DNA from: Dromiciops gliroides
Lineage: Eukaryota > Chordata > Mammalia > Microbiotheria > Microbiotheriidae
NCBI RefSeq assembly: GCF_019393635.1
Contig: NC_057863.1
Span: 5,742,191-5,806,190, forward strand
DNA: 64,000 bases
Direction of reading: 5' to 3'
Positions 12,541-24,470 of the stretch are shown one piece after another. The notes beneath the pieces were generated by a model. That model was not told the DNA's origin. It was given only the letters and a program-made list of their open reading frames with translations, and made no database searches. Both the position numbers and the translations under genes were made by a program. Each line of letters begins with the position of its first letter. Position 1 is the first letter of the stretch.

Positions 12541-14570
12541 TAAAAGGATCTGAGCACCTTTATAGCCATTCCATATTTTTTGTCTTATGGAACAAGGATT
12601 GACCTTTAGGAGTGACCTTCTTGATAAATCTTCAGGAGTGACCATGAGGTGACCTTCTGGATTAAGACAATTAGAAGGTGAGGGGAAGGCTCATTTAGCA
12701 GTCATGATGCATATGGACATCTATTCATTGGAACCATCATAAGATAGGACCTGAATTAATTTGAGCCCACTGTCCCAAATACAAAGATAGTGAAGGACAG
12801 AGTTTGTCTCCTAGATATTGGAGGGGAATATTCACACCTGTGAAATCTCTGCAGTACAAATACCTGTGTAAAAACTAATTGATGTAAGGTGGTTAAATGG
12901 AACAGGGATGATAGTTGCTGGTGCTTAAAAGTGTGGTGGTAGCTGGCATAAGCTCAAGCTGGTGATGGTGGAGAAGAGACCAGGGCTCCAGTCTTACCTT
13001 TGCCATTTATTGGACATATGACCCTCAATGAGAAATGTGACTTCTCTCCATCCCATACAACTCTTTACAATTACATGTTTCAGAGCAGTTGCTGATTTGT
13101 ACAGAAAATATAGTAACAAATAGCATGCTAGGCTAACAATTAGGAAGACAGACTCATTTTATATCTCTTTCTTTTACCAATGATATAACCCATGGAAAAT
13201 CTTCCAAACTCTATGTAATTTACCAAAAAGCTAGACTTTATCAACTAAGTTATAGATAATAGAAGACTCAGTCTGAATCTGCCTATTATATTCACATCTT
13301 CAGGGAATAAAGGATGTTATTGTTTTTAAATTTCTGTGTTTTTCACAACTACCCTTTCCCTATCTTTGTCAAGAAACCAAACACTCTGATTTCTTCCTTT
13401 ATTTTAATATTGTCTACATCCTAAATTTTGCTCCAAACATGAAGAGGCCAGGAATTAGCTACTAATATAGGAAGAAAGGTTAATTATGACAAAGAGGCAA
13501 AGTTATGTCTGAAGAGTTCCTCACTGGGAACCAGAAACAATTGTGATTGTAAATAACTCTTTATCTGATATAAACTCCATAAAGGAACCACTTTCATTTG
13601 AAGGTTTTTATATTGCTCTGATACTAAAATGTAACCTCATTAATGTAGCATAATGTGGCTGATTATGTTTCCAGAGAAAGAGAAGAGGAAGGAGAGATGG
13701 TGACCAGTGAAAATATAACCCTTTAAACCACCCCCTCTACCACCACCAGCAGCAGCAACAACAGTAAAAGGAAGAGATAAGAAAGACAAGGAAAGATTTC
13801 AGCTCTGTCTCTATCCATCATTTTAGAAGCAGAAATCATTGAGTCCTTGTTGGCCAGTGCTACAATCCACATTTCTACTTACAGTATTACTAGAAGGCAA
13901 GGGAAGCCGCCAGCATGTTGGTTGAGGCCATGGTTGGGAAATTAGTAGGTAACATGAAGAAAAGTTTCAGTGTGGCCTGGTAAAGAACGGTGTTGATCTT
14001 CACTGCACATATCCTGAAAGATCCACAGTAACCAGAGATGGAAGAGGCTTCCTGAGGATGTCTGGCACGTCTCTTCACTGGATTTCTTCTCAAAAAATCT
14101 TGAAGATTCTGTGCTGGGTGAATCATCACGTGGAGCCTTTTCCACATAAGGAGTGACCAACATGGCCCCAAAGGCCCTTTCTAAGGAAAACTTTTGGTGA
14201 TTCTGTGAATTCTTCTGGGACTCTTGTGGGCCTCTCTCCTTACGTTCCACATATAATATGATGAGCAGAATACAAAATGTCAGGGTGCATGTTCAACATT
14301 TGTCTAATGCCTTCATGCCTTGCTTGAAGTCCTCCAGTGAAGCCTACCCATTACCGTGTGAGGAAATCTATTCCACTTTTAAATTGATTTACTTATGGGG
14401 GCTTTTTCCTTGAAAATATCTAATTCATGGATCTGTTGAGGACAGATTGACTAGGGTGCAACAATGAGCCCATCTTTTTACTAATGGGTATTTCATGTGC
14501 TTCTGTGACAGAGATCCTTAGTCCAAGGTTAGATTTCAGGGGATGAATGATTCAGAATTTGAAAGAAACA
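12541..14570. other. No recognised gene
   Basis: AT-rich sequence with no supported coding exon. Two overlapping minus-strand open frames at 13890-14250 (93 and 102 codons) overlap each other in different frames, lack recognisable motifs and show no splice context that I trust, so I do not call them genes. Confidence 0.45.
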
Positions 14571-14579
14571 GAGAAAAAA

Positions 14580-14805
14580 ACACTTTATTTCAACATTATT
14601 GATTTCCTTTGGAAATAATGTATATGTATGTATGCCTAAAATATGTGTATATATTCATATATATATAAATACATATGCATATACACATATCATGTTATGC
14701 AATTAAAATCATGATTCTGAAAACAGGGTTCACAAATTCCACCAGACTGACTGCCAAAAGTATCCAAGACAAAAAATGGGTAAGAAGCTCTGTTCTAAGG
14801 TAGTC
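14580..14805 (+). mobile_element. Probable hAT-type non-autonomous element, degraded
   Basis: The 3' part (ACAGGGTTCACAAATTCC, CACCAGACTGACTGCC, AAAAATGGGTAAGAAGC) resembles a common mammalian hAT-derived repeat whose right end reads like GGTTAAGAACCCCTG. A TA/TG-rich stretch at 14618-14690 lies within it. A related right end appears near 51700-51745. No clean TSD was found. Confidence 0.4.
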
Positions 14806-15639
14806 AAATGAATTCACCTAATAAAAACCAGGCCAACCATTAAACCATTAAAACATGAGCATATTTGCTATAAACACATCTAAGAGCATAAATGGGACTC
14901 GGTCTGGAGTTAAAAGAACCAAATTTGCAGCATTTCTAGGGGAGGCCAGAAAGTTTACACTCACTCTTCTGACAAATCTTGCATCTAAACTCTTCCTTCT
15001 ACTGTCTATTCCATATACTTCAGGTTCTCATTGCTAGGTCTGTTTCTGCTAGAAGGAGCTATGTGCTCAGTCTCCCAACTAAATGAAAGGAGGTTTGAGA
15101 TGTACCCCTTTTAAATTAATTCTATACACAGATATATCAGTGATCCCTCTCAAACACTGACACCCCCAAAATTGCAGAAGAATCTTATGTCTCACATACT
15201 ACTGCCTGAATTTGTAAAATCTCTAATATAAGTCTGCTATAGTTTCATCTAAATTGTGTTTTCCAGTTTCTATAATAAATGGAGGCCTGAAGCATAGGAA
15301 GTATTATCTGGAGGTTCCTTCAGAAATGGCCTATTGTATATTCAAAGCAATCTTGGGAAAGCATGCTGATTCTTACTTCTTATTACTTGAGGGCAGATTT
15401 TTCATATTTAGTTGTTGGTAACCTTTTTCACACAGTGGAAGAAAAATGTTGGCTTGGGGTCATGCTATAGAAAATCTGAAAAAAAGCTTAACCATAAATG
15501 CAAAGTCCAGATATCTTACACAGTTCAGTATATTCAGCAAATCATCATTTCTCCTTTTCAACAAATTGAGATTGCTCTGAAACACTGAGCATCTTGAAGA
15601 CCATGATAAAGGCATTGTACTTTCTTTTTCCTTTCTAAT

Positions 15640-16312
15640 TGTGAGGGCCAAATTTAACATGGGGAGTGTTAATTGGGTGGCTCGCCATGATATTGGAGTA
15701 AGAAAGATTAACAGCATCTTTAAAAAACCAAACAGGGTTTTTTAAGGAGGACAAATTTAAAACACTAGTAAGATTAATAGAACTAAGGTCAAAGAAAGAG
15801 GGAATAGGGGAAGAAAAAAATATACAATCAGCAACTCACCACCACGCATAAATTAGCCATTTTGAAGAGGATCAGCTGCTTAGTGTTCCCTCCCTCTACC
15901 ACTCATGTCAGAGTGTTCTCTCCTCCCTTCTCTCTCCCAGAAGTCCCCTCTCTCACAGGAAAAAAGGCCTAACACACACACAGGCCCAAGATAATTGGCT
16001 GGCAGCTCTGATTGACAGAACTAACAAGCAGCTCTATAAATGCCAGCCCCACCCCCAGCTTCGGGATGCCGAAGATCACCCGACTGCCCTCACCGGGCTT
16101 CCCGTCATTATAATTTGGTCAGGACCATGCAGGCACATACCAGGGCCTTGAATTCCAGCCAAAGATGGAGGCACAGAAAGCCTAAAATCACAATGAATTC
16201 CTTACATAATCTTATTCACTCTTTTTTCCCTCTTTTTGTAATGGAATGTCATTACATTGGCTTGAATGCCACTCAAAGCCCCCAAGCAACTGTCTAGCAT
16301 TACAAATTTCAG
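15640..16312 (+). promoter_or_regulatory. CpG-enriched promoter-like segment: LTR or first exon
   Basis: A TATA box (16035-16040, in CTATAAATGCC) lies below an inverted CCAAT-like ATTGG (about 15995). Some 25-30 bases downstream is a short CpG-rich tract (five CpGs in 16062-16110, unusual for this CpG-poor window) that includes a perfect 6-bp stem with a 4-base loop (16059-16074). The segment ends in a strong splice-donor match, CAG|GTAAGG, at 16312/16313. Two readings are possible: a cellular promoter plus first exon, or a solo LTR starting at TGTGAGGGCC (15640). An 85-codon frame (16040-16297) has no recognisable domain and may be chance. Confidence 0.35.
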
Positions 16313-16769
16313 GTAAGGTGCCAACCCAAATTGGTAGAGAAAATACTTTACCTTCGTGGTGATTTTCAGAAATTATAAAGCAATTAAGTAATTTGTGAGA
16401 ATTGTTTCAAAGATGGCTACATTGTCAAGTGGAAATAGCATTCTTACAAGAAAATCATCATTTGATGTCCTTTAGATGAACCATCTCCTTGTATTCTCTT
16501 GCTCCTTGGACATGTTCCTGTCATGTAAATAGTCCTTTAGAGACATACCCTCCCCCCAATGGAAAAAAGGATTGTGTTAAGGGACACAGGATGTTGGTAG
16601 GAGTCCCAGCTCATCACTTTAGGAACTGGGTGATATGGGAAAAACAAATCCCTTATTAAGCTAAGTTTTCCATTCTGTAAAGGAAATTTTTAACAGAAAA
16701 TCTTCACTATATAAGTATATTCTTCTTGTTGTTTTGAAATATTATTATTTTACTATTGATGTTGAAGGG

Positions 16770-16860
16770 CCGCATGGTTTAGTGGTTAGAGAATAGATTT
16801 CAAGTACTCTCTCTGCCACAGATAGCCTTTGTGGGCCTGGCCACTTTGTTTAACTACTCA
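16770..16860 (+). mobile_element. MIR-like SINE head fragment
   Basis: The pattern GGTTTAGTGGTTAGAGAATAG followed by a TCTGCCAC-like core resembles the tRNA-related head of MIR. It is short and diverged. Confidence 0.35.
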
Positions 16861-16864
16861 AAGA

Positions 16865-17258
16865 TTCCATGTACAACTCTTCCCTAAATAGCCACATTTA
16901 ATCTCCTATCTCCATGCCTTTGCAAAGGCTGTCCCACTTTGCTGAAATACTTCCTTTTCTCACTTCCAGCTATTTGAACCCCTGACTTCACTTAAATTGA
17001 AGCTTAATTGATGTCTCTTTGATATGTTTTTTCCTACTCCAACAACTCACTATTGGTGTATGGAGTAGATGTCATGCCACCCCAAAATTATTTCACATTT
17101 ACCTTGTTTTTATTGTGTATTTGTTTTTTCATATAAAAAGTTTTTCATCCCATCAAATGTAAGCTCCCTGAGGGCAGAGACCATTTTATATATTTCTTTG
17201 AATTTCAGTGTCTGGCACATAGCAAGCACTTAATAAGTTTTGACTGAATTGAAATTAA
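16865..17258 (+). mobile_element. L2 LINE 3' end
   Basis: The 3' signature is clear: ATGTAAGCTCCCTGAGGGCAG at 17156-17176, then GTGTCTGGCACATAGCAAGC and TTAATAAGTTTTGACTGAATTG. The upstream part resembles L2 3' UTR. Ancient LINE, no coding capacity. Confidence 0.75.
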
Positions 17259-17758
17259 TTCCCCAGGGGTGAACCAAGGGTCAGAAGATGCTGAATGATT
17301 CAATGAGAGTATGATTTAAAGATGGTAAACCATAATGGCCACAGTGGTGTAATTAAGATGCCAAAGTCCAGTTAAATCAGTAACACACTAATCTGTGCCA
17401 CCCCCTCCAATAATATAAAGCCTTTAGATGACCAGAAGATTCTTGAGGAAAAAGGAGTAAGTCAATACCCCACCAAGCAGCAATCATTCTTTCTCTAGTT
17501 AAAATTTGACAAGTGCAGAGGTCCTTGAGCTGGTTCTTCAACTTTCATTATTCTACTATTCTACTACAATTGTGTCTAATTACATCTGAAGTAGAAAGGG
17601 AAGGAACACCACTTGAGTATTTCCCCCATCAACAACTTTTTCTTTGAATTGAAGACATGTAAAAGTGAACCAGCATCTCTTGGAAACAACTGGTCCTGAT
17701 GTATGTCCAGATGAAGCCTGTTTGTCAGTCTACCACTATGGCCTAGGTAATTAACAGC

Positions 17759-18007
17759 TCAGATATTTCTAGGCAGGGCTGTAGCTTCAACTGCCCAGGT
17801 TCCATAGCCTCCACCATTATGATCTGGCATTCCTGTTGTACTGACTTTCATCCAGCCAATAAGCATTCCTTCCTCCCACCAATAAAGGTCTGGGCTCCAT
17901 ATCCCCAAATTAGGAGACTTTGGAAAGTTTCTGAGAAATATTCTTTTCCCCATTTTCTTCCCAAAGTATTGCATTATCTTTGTGAAATTGAATATTGATT
18001 CCTTCAC
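17759..18007 (-). pseudogene. Open frame of unknown origin, possibly ERV-derived
   Basis: This is an 82-codon minus-strand frame, rich in Trp, Gly and aromatic residues in its second half (for example PDLYWWEEGML). Composition and the broken frames just upstream on the same strand recall retroviral envelope debris, but I cannot match it to a known family. It has no signal peptide or transmembrane segment of its own. It may also be chance. Confidence 0.2.
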
Positions 18008-18384
18008 TCAGATAGTTTTATAGCATCAACCTCATTTGTAGGGCTTTGGACTCTTTTTAAAGACACAGAAATGGATTCTGATAATACGTTTCATGCAAGG
18101 TCACTTATTCTAGTGGATTGTACTTTAGAATTTAATGAAAACCCCTTGCAACAGGATGTTGGACTGAGAAGGAACACTTCTATCTGGAAGTACTTACTGA
18201 TTTGAGTCAAATGATCTTTTGGAAATGACTCCATGTGAGTTGAATTTCATACTGTTATCAGGCAAAATGAATAATTAATTGTCCTTTAGCTGCATCTAAT
18301 GCCTAATAAATGTCAAATCTCCATCAACCGCATAGGTTCCACATCCAAAGTCCCCTACTACCTCCGTTGACAAAAGCAGGACTT

Positions 18385-18532
18385 GGGGGCATCTAGGTGG
18401 TGCAGTAGATAAAGCCATGGCCCTGGATTCAGGAGGAGCTGAGTTCAAATTTGGCCTCAGACACTTCACACTTACCAGCTGTGTGACACTGGGCAAGTCA
18501 CTTAACCCTCATTGCCCAGCCAAAAAAAAAAA
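18385..18532 (+). mobile_element. tRNA-derived SINE (WSINE1-like)
   Basis: Head GGGGGCATCTAGGTGGTGC, B-box-like GAGTTCAAATTTGG, core CTTACCAGCTGTGTGACACTGGG and an A-rich tail. More diverged than the copies with clean TSDs. It lies inside the 18110-19268 inverted-repeat structure. Confidence 0.85.
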
Positions 18533-18542
18533 GAGGGTGGGT

Positions 18543-18947
18543 TCAGGAGCCTTTAGGTAGTGGCTTCCAAGTCTGGCCTTGAATGAGCCCTCTTCCATCC
18601 CAGAGAAGGTAATTTCCCTTTGTGCTCTGATTATGTACTGAGGGCTTAATTGGCTCGATTCTATAGGTGGTAGAAAGTGCCCTGGTCATGGCCCTCTGGA
18701 CTAGGACAAGATCTACTAATGGGAGTGGCCAGACTCCCATTAATAGAGATGTGGACATCAGATGCTGTGTAATTTTACCAATCAGCTTTTCAGAGTTAAA
18801 GGGCAACCTGGGTTCTGTAAAGAACCTTTGACATGATCTCAAAATTTCTCTGCCTTTTGAAGAAACCCATGTGTCTTTGGAAACCGGTAGGGCAGCTTTT
18901 GCTAGTTGTCTATTCCCATCTGGATTTCCAGAGATGTCATTGAACAC
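18543..18947 (-). other. Unrecognised 134-codon open frame
   Basis: Longest non-repeat minus-strand frame in this area, within the inverted-repeat core. I do not recognise the protein. It has a hydrophobic patch in the middle (LLMGVWPLPLVDLVLV) and no clear signal peptide. The SINE at 18385-18532 lies directly after its stop. A retroelement origin is possible. Real coding status is doubtful. Confidence 0.2.
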
Positions 18948-19108
18948 ACGTGTTCTTCACCTCAAGCTCCCAAACTACTAGGTTTTCTCTCGGCTTATGT
19001 AACCTCAAATTGTGACATTAAGTTTAATGACTGCCAAGGTGAACCATTTGAATACCATGTGTGAAATACTCATTGTTGATCAAGTACAAGAATGACACTT
19101 TTGAAGTG

Positions 19109-19113
<5 letters not shown>

Positions 19114-19139
<26 letters not shown>
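19114..19139. repeat. Perfect AAT/ATT palindrome (26 bp)
   Basis: An AAT run switches to ATT at 19126/19127, giving two self-complementary 13-base arms with no loop. It could extrude as a small cruciform. Confidence 0.85.
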
Positions 19140-19268
19140 GTTATATGATGTGGAAACAGATAGCCTTCATGTCAAACAGTAAGCACTTCCAAATAGAAGA
19201 GTGTTCCTTCTCAATCCAACATCCTATTGCAAGGGGTTTCCATTAAATCCTAAAGCACAATCCACTAG

Positions 19269-20109
19269 GTTGGAAAAATGTACATCCTTCTAAAGGCTTG
19301 TACAAAAATCCCAATACCTATTCTCTCTCTAGAGTTCAGAGTTCTGTAGTGGTGAAACATCCCATATACTGACTGACTGTAAGACTCCATTGATGGTCTG
19401 CTTAATTTTGTAGAACTACTTGGCTCCCCTTCTCTTTCTTTCTTTTGGTTTTTATTCTTCATTAGAAGGAAAAGTTTCCTAGGTTGGAGAGGGAGAGGAA
19501 TATATTTAGAAATGAAGGTGGTATTAAAAGCAAAGGTGGTATTAAATGAAGGTAAATGAAGGTGGTATTAAAAGCAAAAGACATTAATATATTTAATAGA
19601 GTCAACCAAAGGAAAATCCAATAAATGTCTGATCAATGACATGGTGAAAAATAAATCTGTACAAACTTCATCACTGTTTCTAGGACCATAAACAATACAC
19701 AAGAGTAAGAAATGGAGATTAGTGAGCAACTGAGAGGTGATGATGTAATCTGTTCCATCTACTTCATGAATTCTGAAATTCCTTTTTAGGGTTTTTTCAT
19801 CCCATTTTTCCTTTGCTTAATGACCCGCATTCCAGTTCTTTAACTCATCATAATCACCATTCTTTGTACCTCTACATTCATAGGCCTAAAATCCTTCACT
19901 GGTAGCCCAACTCTACTTTATACTTTCCTCCATCCTCAATTTTCTGCCTTGGAAAACCCAAACTAGAATTATACCCAACACCCAGCCTTTTTCTTTTATG
20001 GGCATGACAATTCATTTCATTAAGTTTAACACATTTTCCTAGTCTTTTGAGATCTTGTGGGACCACAGAGCATCAGGAGTAGGAGAATGTAGAACACAGA
20101 AGAATGAAA
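19269..20109. other. No recognised gene
   Basis: AT-rich. A short tandem duplication of AATGAAGGTGGTATTAAAAG is visible at 19512-19531 and again from about 19555. No exon or clear mobile element. Confidence 0.4.
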
Positions 20110-20460
20110 AGGAAGGAATTGCTTGGGTTATGAATAGCTTTATGAGAATTTCATGTTTTGTCTTTTAGGAAATAAGATTTTATTGAATGTGGTAGTGTGA
20201 ATGCTGGTCAGACCTTTAGAATGATCACTCCATCACTTTGATAGATGAATACATGATGGACTGGAGTAGAGAGAGACTTGAAGCAGGATGAACAAGCAGC
20301 AGGTTATTGCAATAGTCTAGACATTGGGTGTAAAGAGCCTCCACTACAGTGGTAGCATGGTGATATCAGAGGAGAGTTAGGGTCTAATGGGAAAAACTTT
20401 ATGAAGATAGAAATGACAGGATGTGGCAAAAGATAGCCTATAATGAGTGAGGAAGAATAT
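20110..20460 (-). mobile_element. L2 LINE fragment (antisense)
   Basis: Patterns such as ATGATCACTCCATCACTTTG, GGACTGGAGTAGAGAGAGAC and TTATTGCAATAGTCTAGAC match the antisense of L2 ORF2/3' sequence. Related blocks at 23.5-24.5 and 34.5-35.6 kb share the same order of motifs. Confidence 0.65.
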
Positions 20461-21079
20461 GGCATGAATCTCTGAAGTCCTCTTTTGCTAAAGTCATTCT
20501 AACTCTTCATAATTATTTTCCCCTTTCTTAATAAATTCTATCTCTTTAATGCCCTATTCTATAATGCCTCCAGGAATAAAATTCAAATATTTTGGCCTTT
20601 AGTTTGGAGACTTATCTGTTTCTTTTGTTTGAAAATTTTAATAATATTTGTCCTTCTTAATATAGAACTTCCCCTCATTTTGGATTCACTGTCATATCTT
20701 AGTGACAAAAGTTCACCAAGCACGTCTACCAATTTTTTCAGGTACTGAGGGTATAATTTGTCAATAAAGGGTCACTTGAACCAATGAAGGGGCTTTCATC
20801 CTCTTTCCTTATTGAATTTGAATATGAAGTTCATTTTAGTCATTTTTATTCTGCCATCATTGGTATCACGCTCATTCTCCTTAAGAGAGAAAGCAACAAC
20901 AAAAGAATAATTATTATTATTATCTGTTATCTGTCATTTTCATTGTCCATAAACTCCCAGAAGGAAGTCACTTTGAAGACAGCTCTTACAGTCCCATTCC
21001 CACCCATCCAGCCCCATCATCACTTCCTATTCCCCAATCTTCTCTTCTTCAGGCTAAGAATCTCTCAGTGTTGAAACAC

Positions 21080-21340
21080 TTAGCCTTTTCACTGTCTGTC
21101 TCCTCTACCTGAAATGCACACTTAATCTCTTCATTCATTAAATTGCTGGCTTACTTCAAGTCACCACTTCCTATAAGAAGATTTTGTAGATCCTTCTAGT
21201 TGCTAGAGCTCTCCCACCAAAAAATTACCTCTTTTTCTTCATTTCATGCTTAGATTTCTGTGTATATATATATTTTTTCTCTGATGGTATATAGGCTCCT
21301 TGGGGATAGGATTTTTTCCTGAATATCCACAAGATATTCT
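21080..21340 (+). mobile_element. L2 LINE 3' fragment
   Basis: A pyrimidine-rich L2 3' region ends in ATAGGCTCCTTGGGGATAGG at 21291-21310, the diverged L2 tail signature. A TA run lies at 21263-21272. Confidence 0.5.
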
Positions 21341-21448
21341 TGAAAAGAAATGTACCTCTTTCAATGCTAACCTTCTTTTGAGGTTGTGCTATGGCACTGG
21401 GATAAGGAAGACAACAGCCTCAGGAGAACTAGCAGTGACAATCTTTCT

Positions 21449-21598
21449 TTTGTTTTGTTTTGGGGGGGCAATGATGGTTAAGTGACTTGCCCAGGGTCAC
21501 ACAGCTAGTAAGTGTCCAGTGTGTGAGGCCAGATTTGAACTCAGGACCTCCTGAATTCAGGGCCAGTGCTTTATCCACTGTGCCACCTAGCCACCCCC
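21449..21598 (-). mobile_element. tRNA-derived SINE (WSINE1-like), antisense
   Basis: Full SINE in reverse orientation: T-rich tail at 21449-21462, then AAGTGACTTGCCCAGGGTC, TGAACTCAGGACCTCCTGAA and CTGTGCCACCTAGCCACCCC. Perfect 12-bp target-site duplication GACAATCTTTCT at 21437-21448 and 21599-21610. Confidence 0.92.
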
Positions 21599-21610
21599 GA
21601 CAATCTTTCT

Positions 21611-23480
21611 AATGGCAACATTAGACTCAGTGTGTGATAGATGATGTCGGGTGGCAGCATACCATTAACTCAAATCCTCTAATGGAATTGTGAAATACTA
21701 GGCATCTTCAAGGATGATGATATGACAGGGAGAGAAGATGGGATAGTCACATGGAAGGAGTGAGTCATGATATGTGGATAACTAGAGTATTTTAGGGCCA
21801 TTTCCATGATTGTGGGAGAAAGCCATGAAGGTCTCCAGCATGTTGGGTGGTTCTCCTGTTATGAGCTTTTGTAATGAATTCAATGAGGTCCAGATAGGCA
21901 TTGTTAAGCTACAGTCAGTATCTTTGGAGGGAACTCCCAAATCAAGAACACAGTTCCATTGACATATCCCCAGAAACCACCAGTGTGTCTGACAGACAGA
22001 AGACACTGGATACATATTTATTTTTTCAACTCTAAAACGATGTGATTCCATTCACCCCTGAGACTCATATGTTACATCCCATGGCTGGATTATTCCTCTG
22101 ATTTTAAGACACTTCATATTCCTGGCAAATTTCCTAGTTGGTTCTCTCTTAAATCCCTTCCCATTGTGGCAAAAAGACAGAGGTTGAGCAAACAGAAGGT
22201 CACATACATAAAACCAAGTGACATTGTGATCTCTTCAATATTCTATTTCTAATTTATCTCCTTTTCAAATACCTTTTCTGCTGTAGATTTTTAAGAATTT
22301 GCCAGCTTGAAGCCATTCACTCCTTCTTTTCCATGACAGACTATTTTTCATAAATATAGTTATGTAATGTATCTATCCATAACCTTGCATAGTCCATTAG
22401 AGGATAATCAAATCTAGCCTCCTTTATGGGGACATTGTCTTCCTTTGTTTTATGCGCTCCTGTCAAGACTGTTAAGATGTCCCCTTTGATGATGACATCT
22501 TGTATCTCTGACAAAGAACAGTACTTGCCATTCTGTTATTCTTTTATTTGAGGGTTTATCATAAGAACAATGATATGAATCCTGAAGAAAGTATAGTCTC
22601 ATATAGACAAAGGATAGATATGAATTTATAATTAATTTGTGAAATTATAAAATGGCGCATGCATGCCAGTTTCTTTGGGTAATCATCAGGAAAGCCCACA
22701 TTGGCAGTGGAGAGTGGGACTACAATCACACTTTTAAAAGACACAGAAGGTAGAAACGCAGAAAGGGATGCAGAGGCAGATGACACAGGAACAAGGAAGT
22801 GGGATGGAAAAGGGAAAAAAAGGTAGTGTGGAGAAGAGGATGTGGAGAGAGTGGCAAAGAATATCACTCACTGAACTATGCATTAGATTTGGGAGCACTA
22901 AGGAGCATGAACCCAATGGAGATGGAATACTGCTTTGGGAAAGGAGTTTGAAGTCTCATTTTTAAAAGTTTTTTTCTTCAGAAAACAGACCAACTTTAAT
23001 ATAGAATTAGTTCATTAATATGTTCAAATAATCACAGTGTTGTTAGTAAAATTTCAAAATTAACATGTCCACATCATCTCAAATTTATCAGCACCATTTG
23101 GTGATCTGCTGGTCTTCACTGAAGAAGTATGGAATTTGCCTGAGACTTACATATTGCAGGATCAAGAACCTTGACAGAGGCATCTAGGTGGCTTCTGCTG
23201 ACTCAGTGCATACTACCAGGATGTGAATTGTGGTTAATATATGCTTTAGTTATTCTCCAGCTGTTTCAGTCAAGACTGATTCTGTGGCCCTATTTTGGGT
23301 TCTCTTGGCAAAGATACTGAAATGATTTGTTATTTCCTTTGCTAGATCTTTTTACATAAAATTTGTAAATTATTCTCCTGTGATCTTTGGGACATTCATA
23401 AGTGACTCCTAGGTACCCCTTTGCTATTTTATTTCTTGTCCTTGCCCCTTTATACTAGCCCCTTACTTATTATGATGACT
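21611..23480. other. No recognised gene; one SINE fragment
   Basis: No supported exon. Around 23225-23350 is an antisense SINE head fragment, with TTCTCTTGGCAAAGATACTG as the diagnostic piece. The minus-strand frames at 22559-22916 overlap one another and show no domain. Confidence 0.45.
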
Positions 23481-24470
23481 AGAAGGGGCAGTCGGGATGA
23501 CCAGAACAAGATACAATTTTAACAAAAGGTGGGAGTCTTATTGCAGAGGGTTTTAAAAACCAGGCTAAGTATTTAGTATTCACTATTACAGGTAATTAGG
23601 ATGCATTGAAGATTTCTGAATAGGGTTCAACAAGTTTAAAGCTATAATTTAGGGAAATCACTTTGGCAGTTGAGTGGATGATGGATTGAAGTGGGTAGAG
23701 TTAGAATGATTCAAAATATATATCAATAGTCCAGGGAAGAAAAGATAAAGGAGGTAGTTGTGGGATTAGAAACAAGCAGATGTATTTAAGAGATGTTGTG
23801 AAAGTTGAAAGAACAAATATTGACAATGGACTGAATATGTGAGTTTAATGTGAGAGAACTGAGGATGGCACCAAGCCTGAGTGACGGGAAGGTTGGTAGT
23901 GCCATGGACAGGACTAAGTAATTTCAGAAGAGGGAGAGTCTTGGGGGAAAGATAATGAGTTCTCTTTTGGACGTGTAGAATTTCAAGTGTTTAAAAGGTT
24001 TAAAAGGAAGTTGGTAATGCAGTATTGGAGCTCAGGAGCGTGGTTAAGGCTAGGTATGTTGACTAGAAAAAATTGTCATAAAAAGATAGTTTGAATCATG
24101 GGAGCTGGTGAATTTACTAAGTGAGATGGTACATATGGAAAAGAGAAGAGGGCCTAGGACACAGCTTTAGGGCATGCCCACCACCAACGAGCATGACCTT
24201 GATGGAGATCCAGTAAAATGGACTATGCAGGAAAGGTCAGAGACATAGTAAGGGAATCAGGAAGGAACAATGCCATTAAAATCCATGCATAAGAGAATAT
24301 ACAGAAGGAGAGAGGAACAGACAGTTCCAAAGGTTATAAAAAGGTCAAGAAGTTTGATGACTGAAGAAAAGGAAACAAGATTTGTCAACAAAGACATCAA
24401 ATTTAAAGAAAGCTATTTCAGTTGTATGATGCAATCAGAAGCCAGATTGCAGACCATTTTTTTCAGCATG
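23480..24470 (-). mobile_element. L2 LINE fragment (antisense), about 1 kb
   Basis: Motif order matches the reverse complement of the L2 3' half: GAGGGTTTTAAAAACCAGGC, AATCACTTTGGCAGTTGAGT, GATGGATTGAAGTGGGTAGA, GAGGATGGCACCAAGCCTGA and TTCTCTTTTGGACGTGTAGA. The same order appears at 34.5-35.3 kb. No open frame of use remains. Confidence 0.7.

Larger units (their letters stand above)
18110..19268. repeat. Inverted repeat, about 90-bp arms, about 980-bp core
   Basis: The left arm (18110-18199) is the reverse complement of the right arm (19177-19268), with seven transitions and one 2-bp gap by eye. Outer ends read CTAGTGGATTGT and ACAATCCACTAG and stop sharply. The core holds a SINE (about 18385-18532), a 134-codon minus-strand frame (18543-18947) and an AAT palindrome (19114-19139). 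It may be a foldback or TIR element, or two inverted copies of one repeat. Confidence 0.7.
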
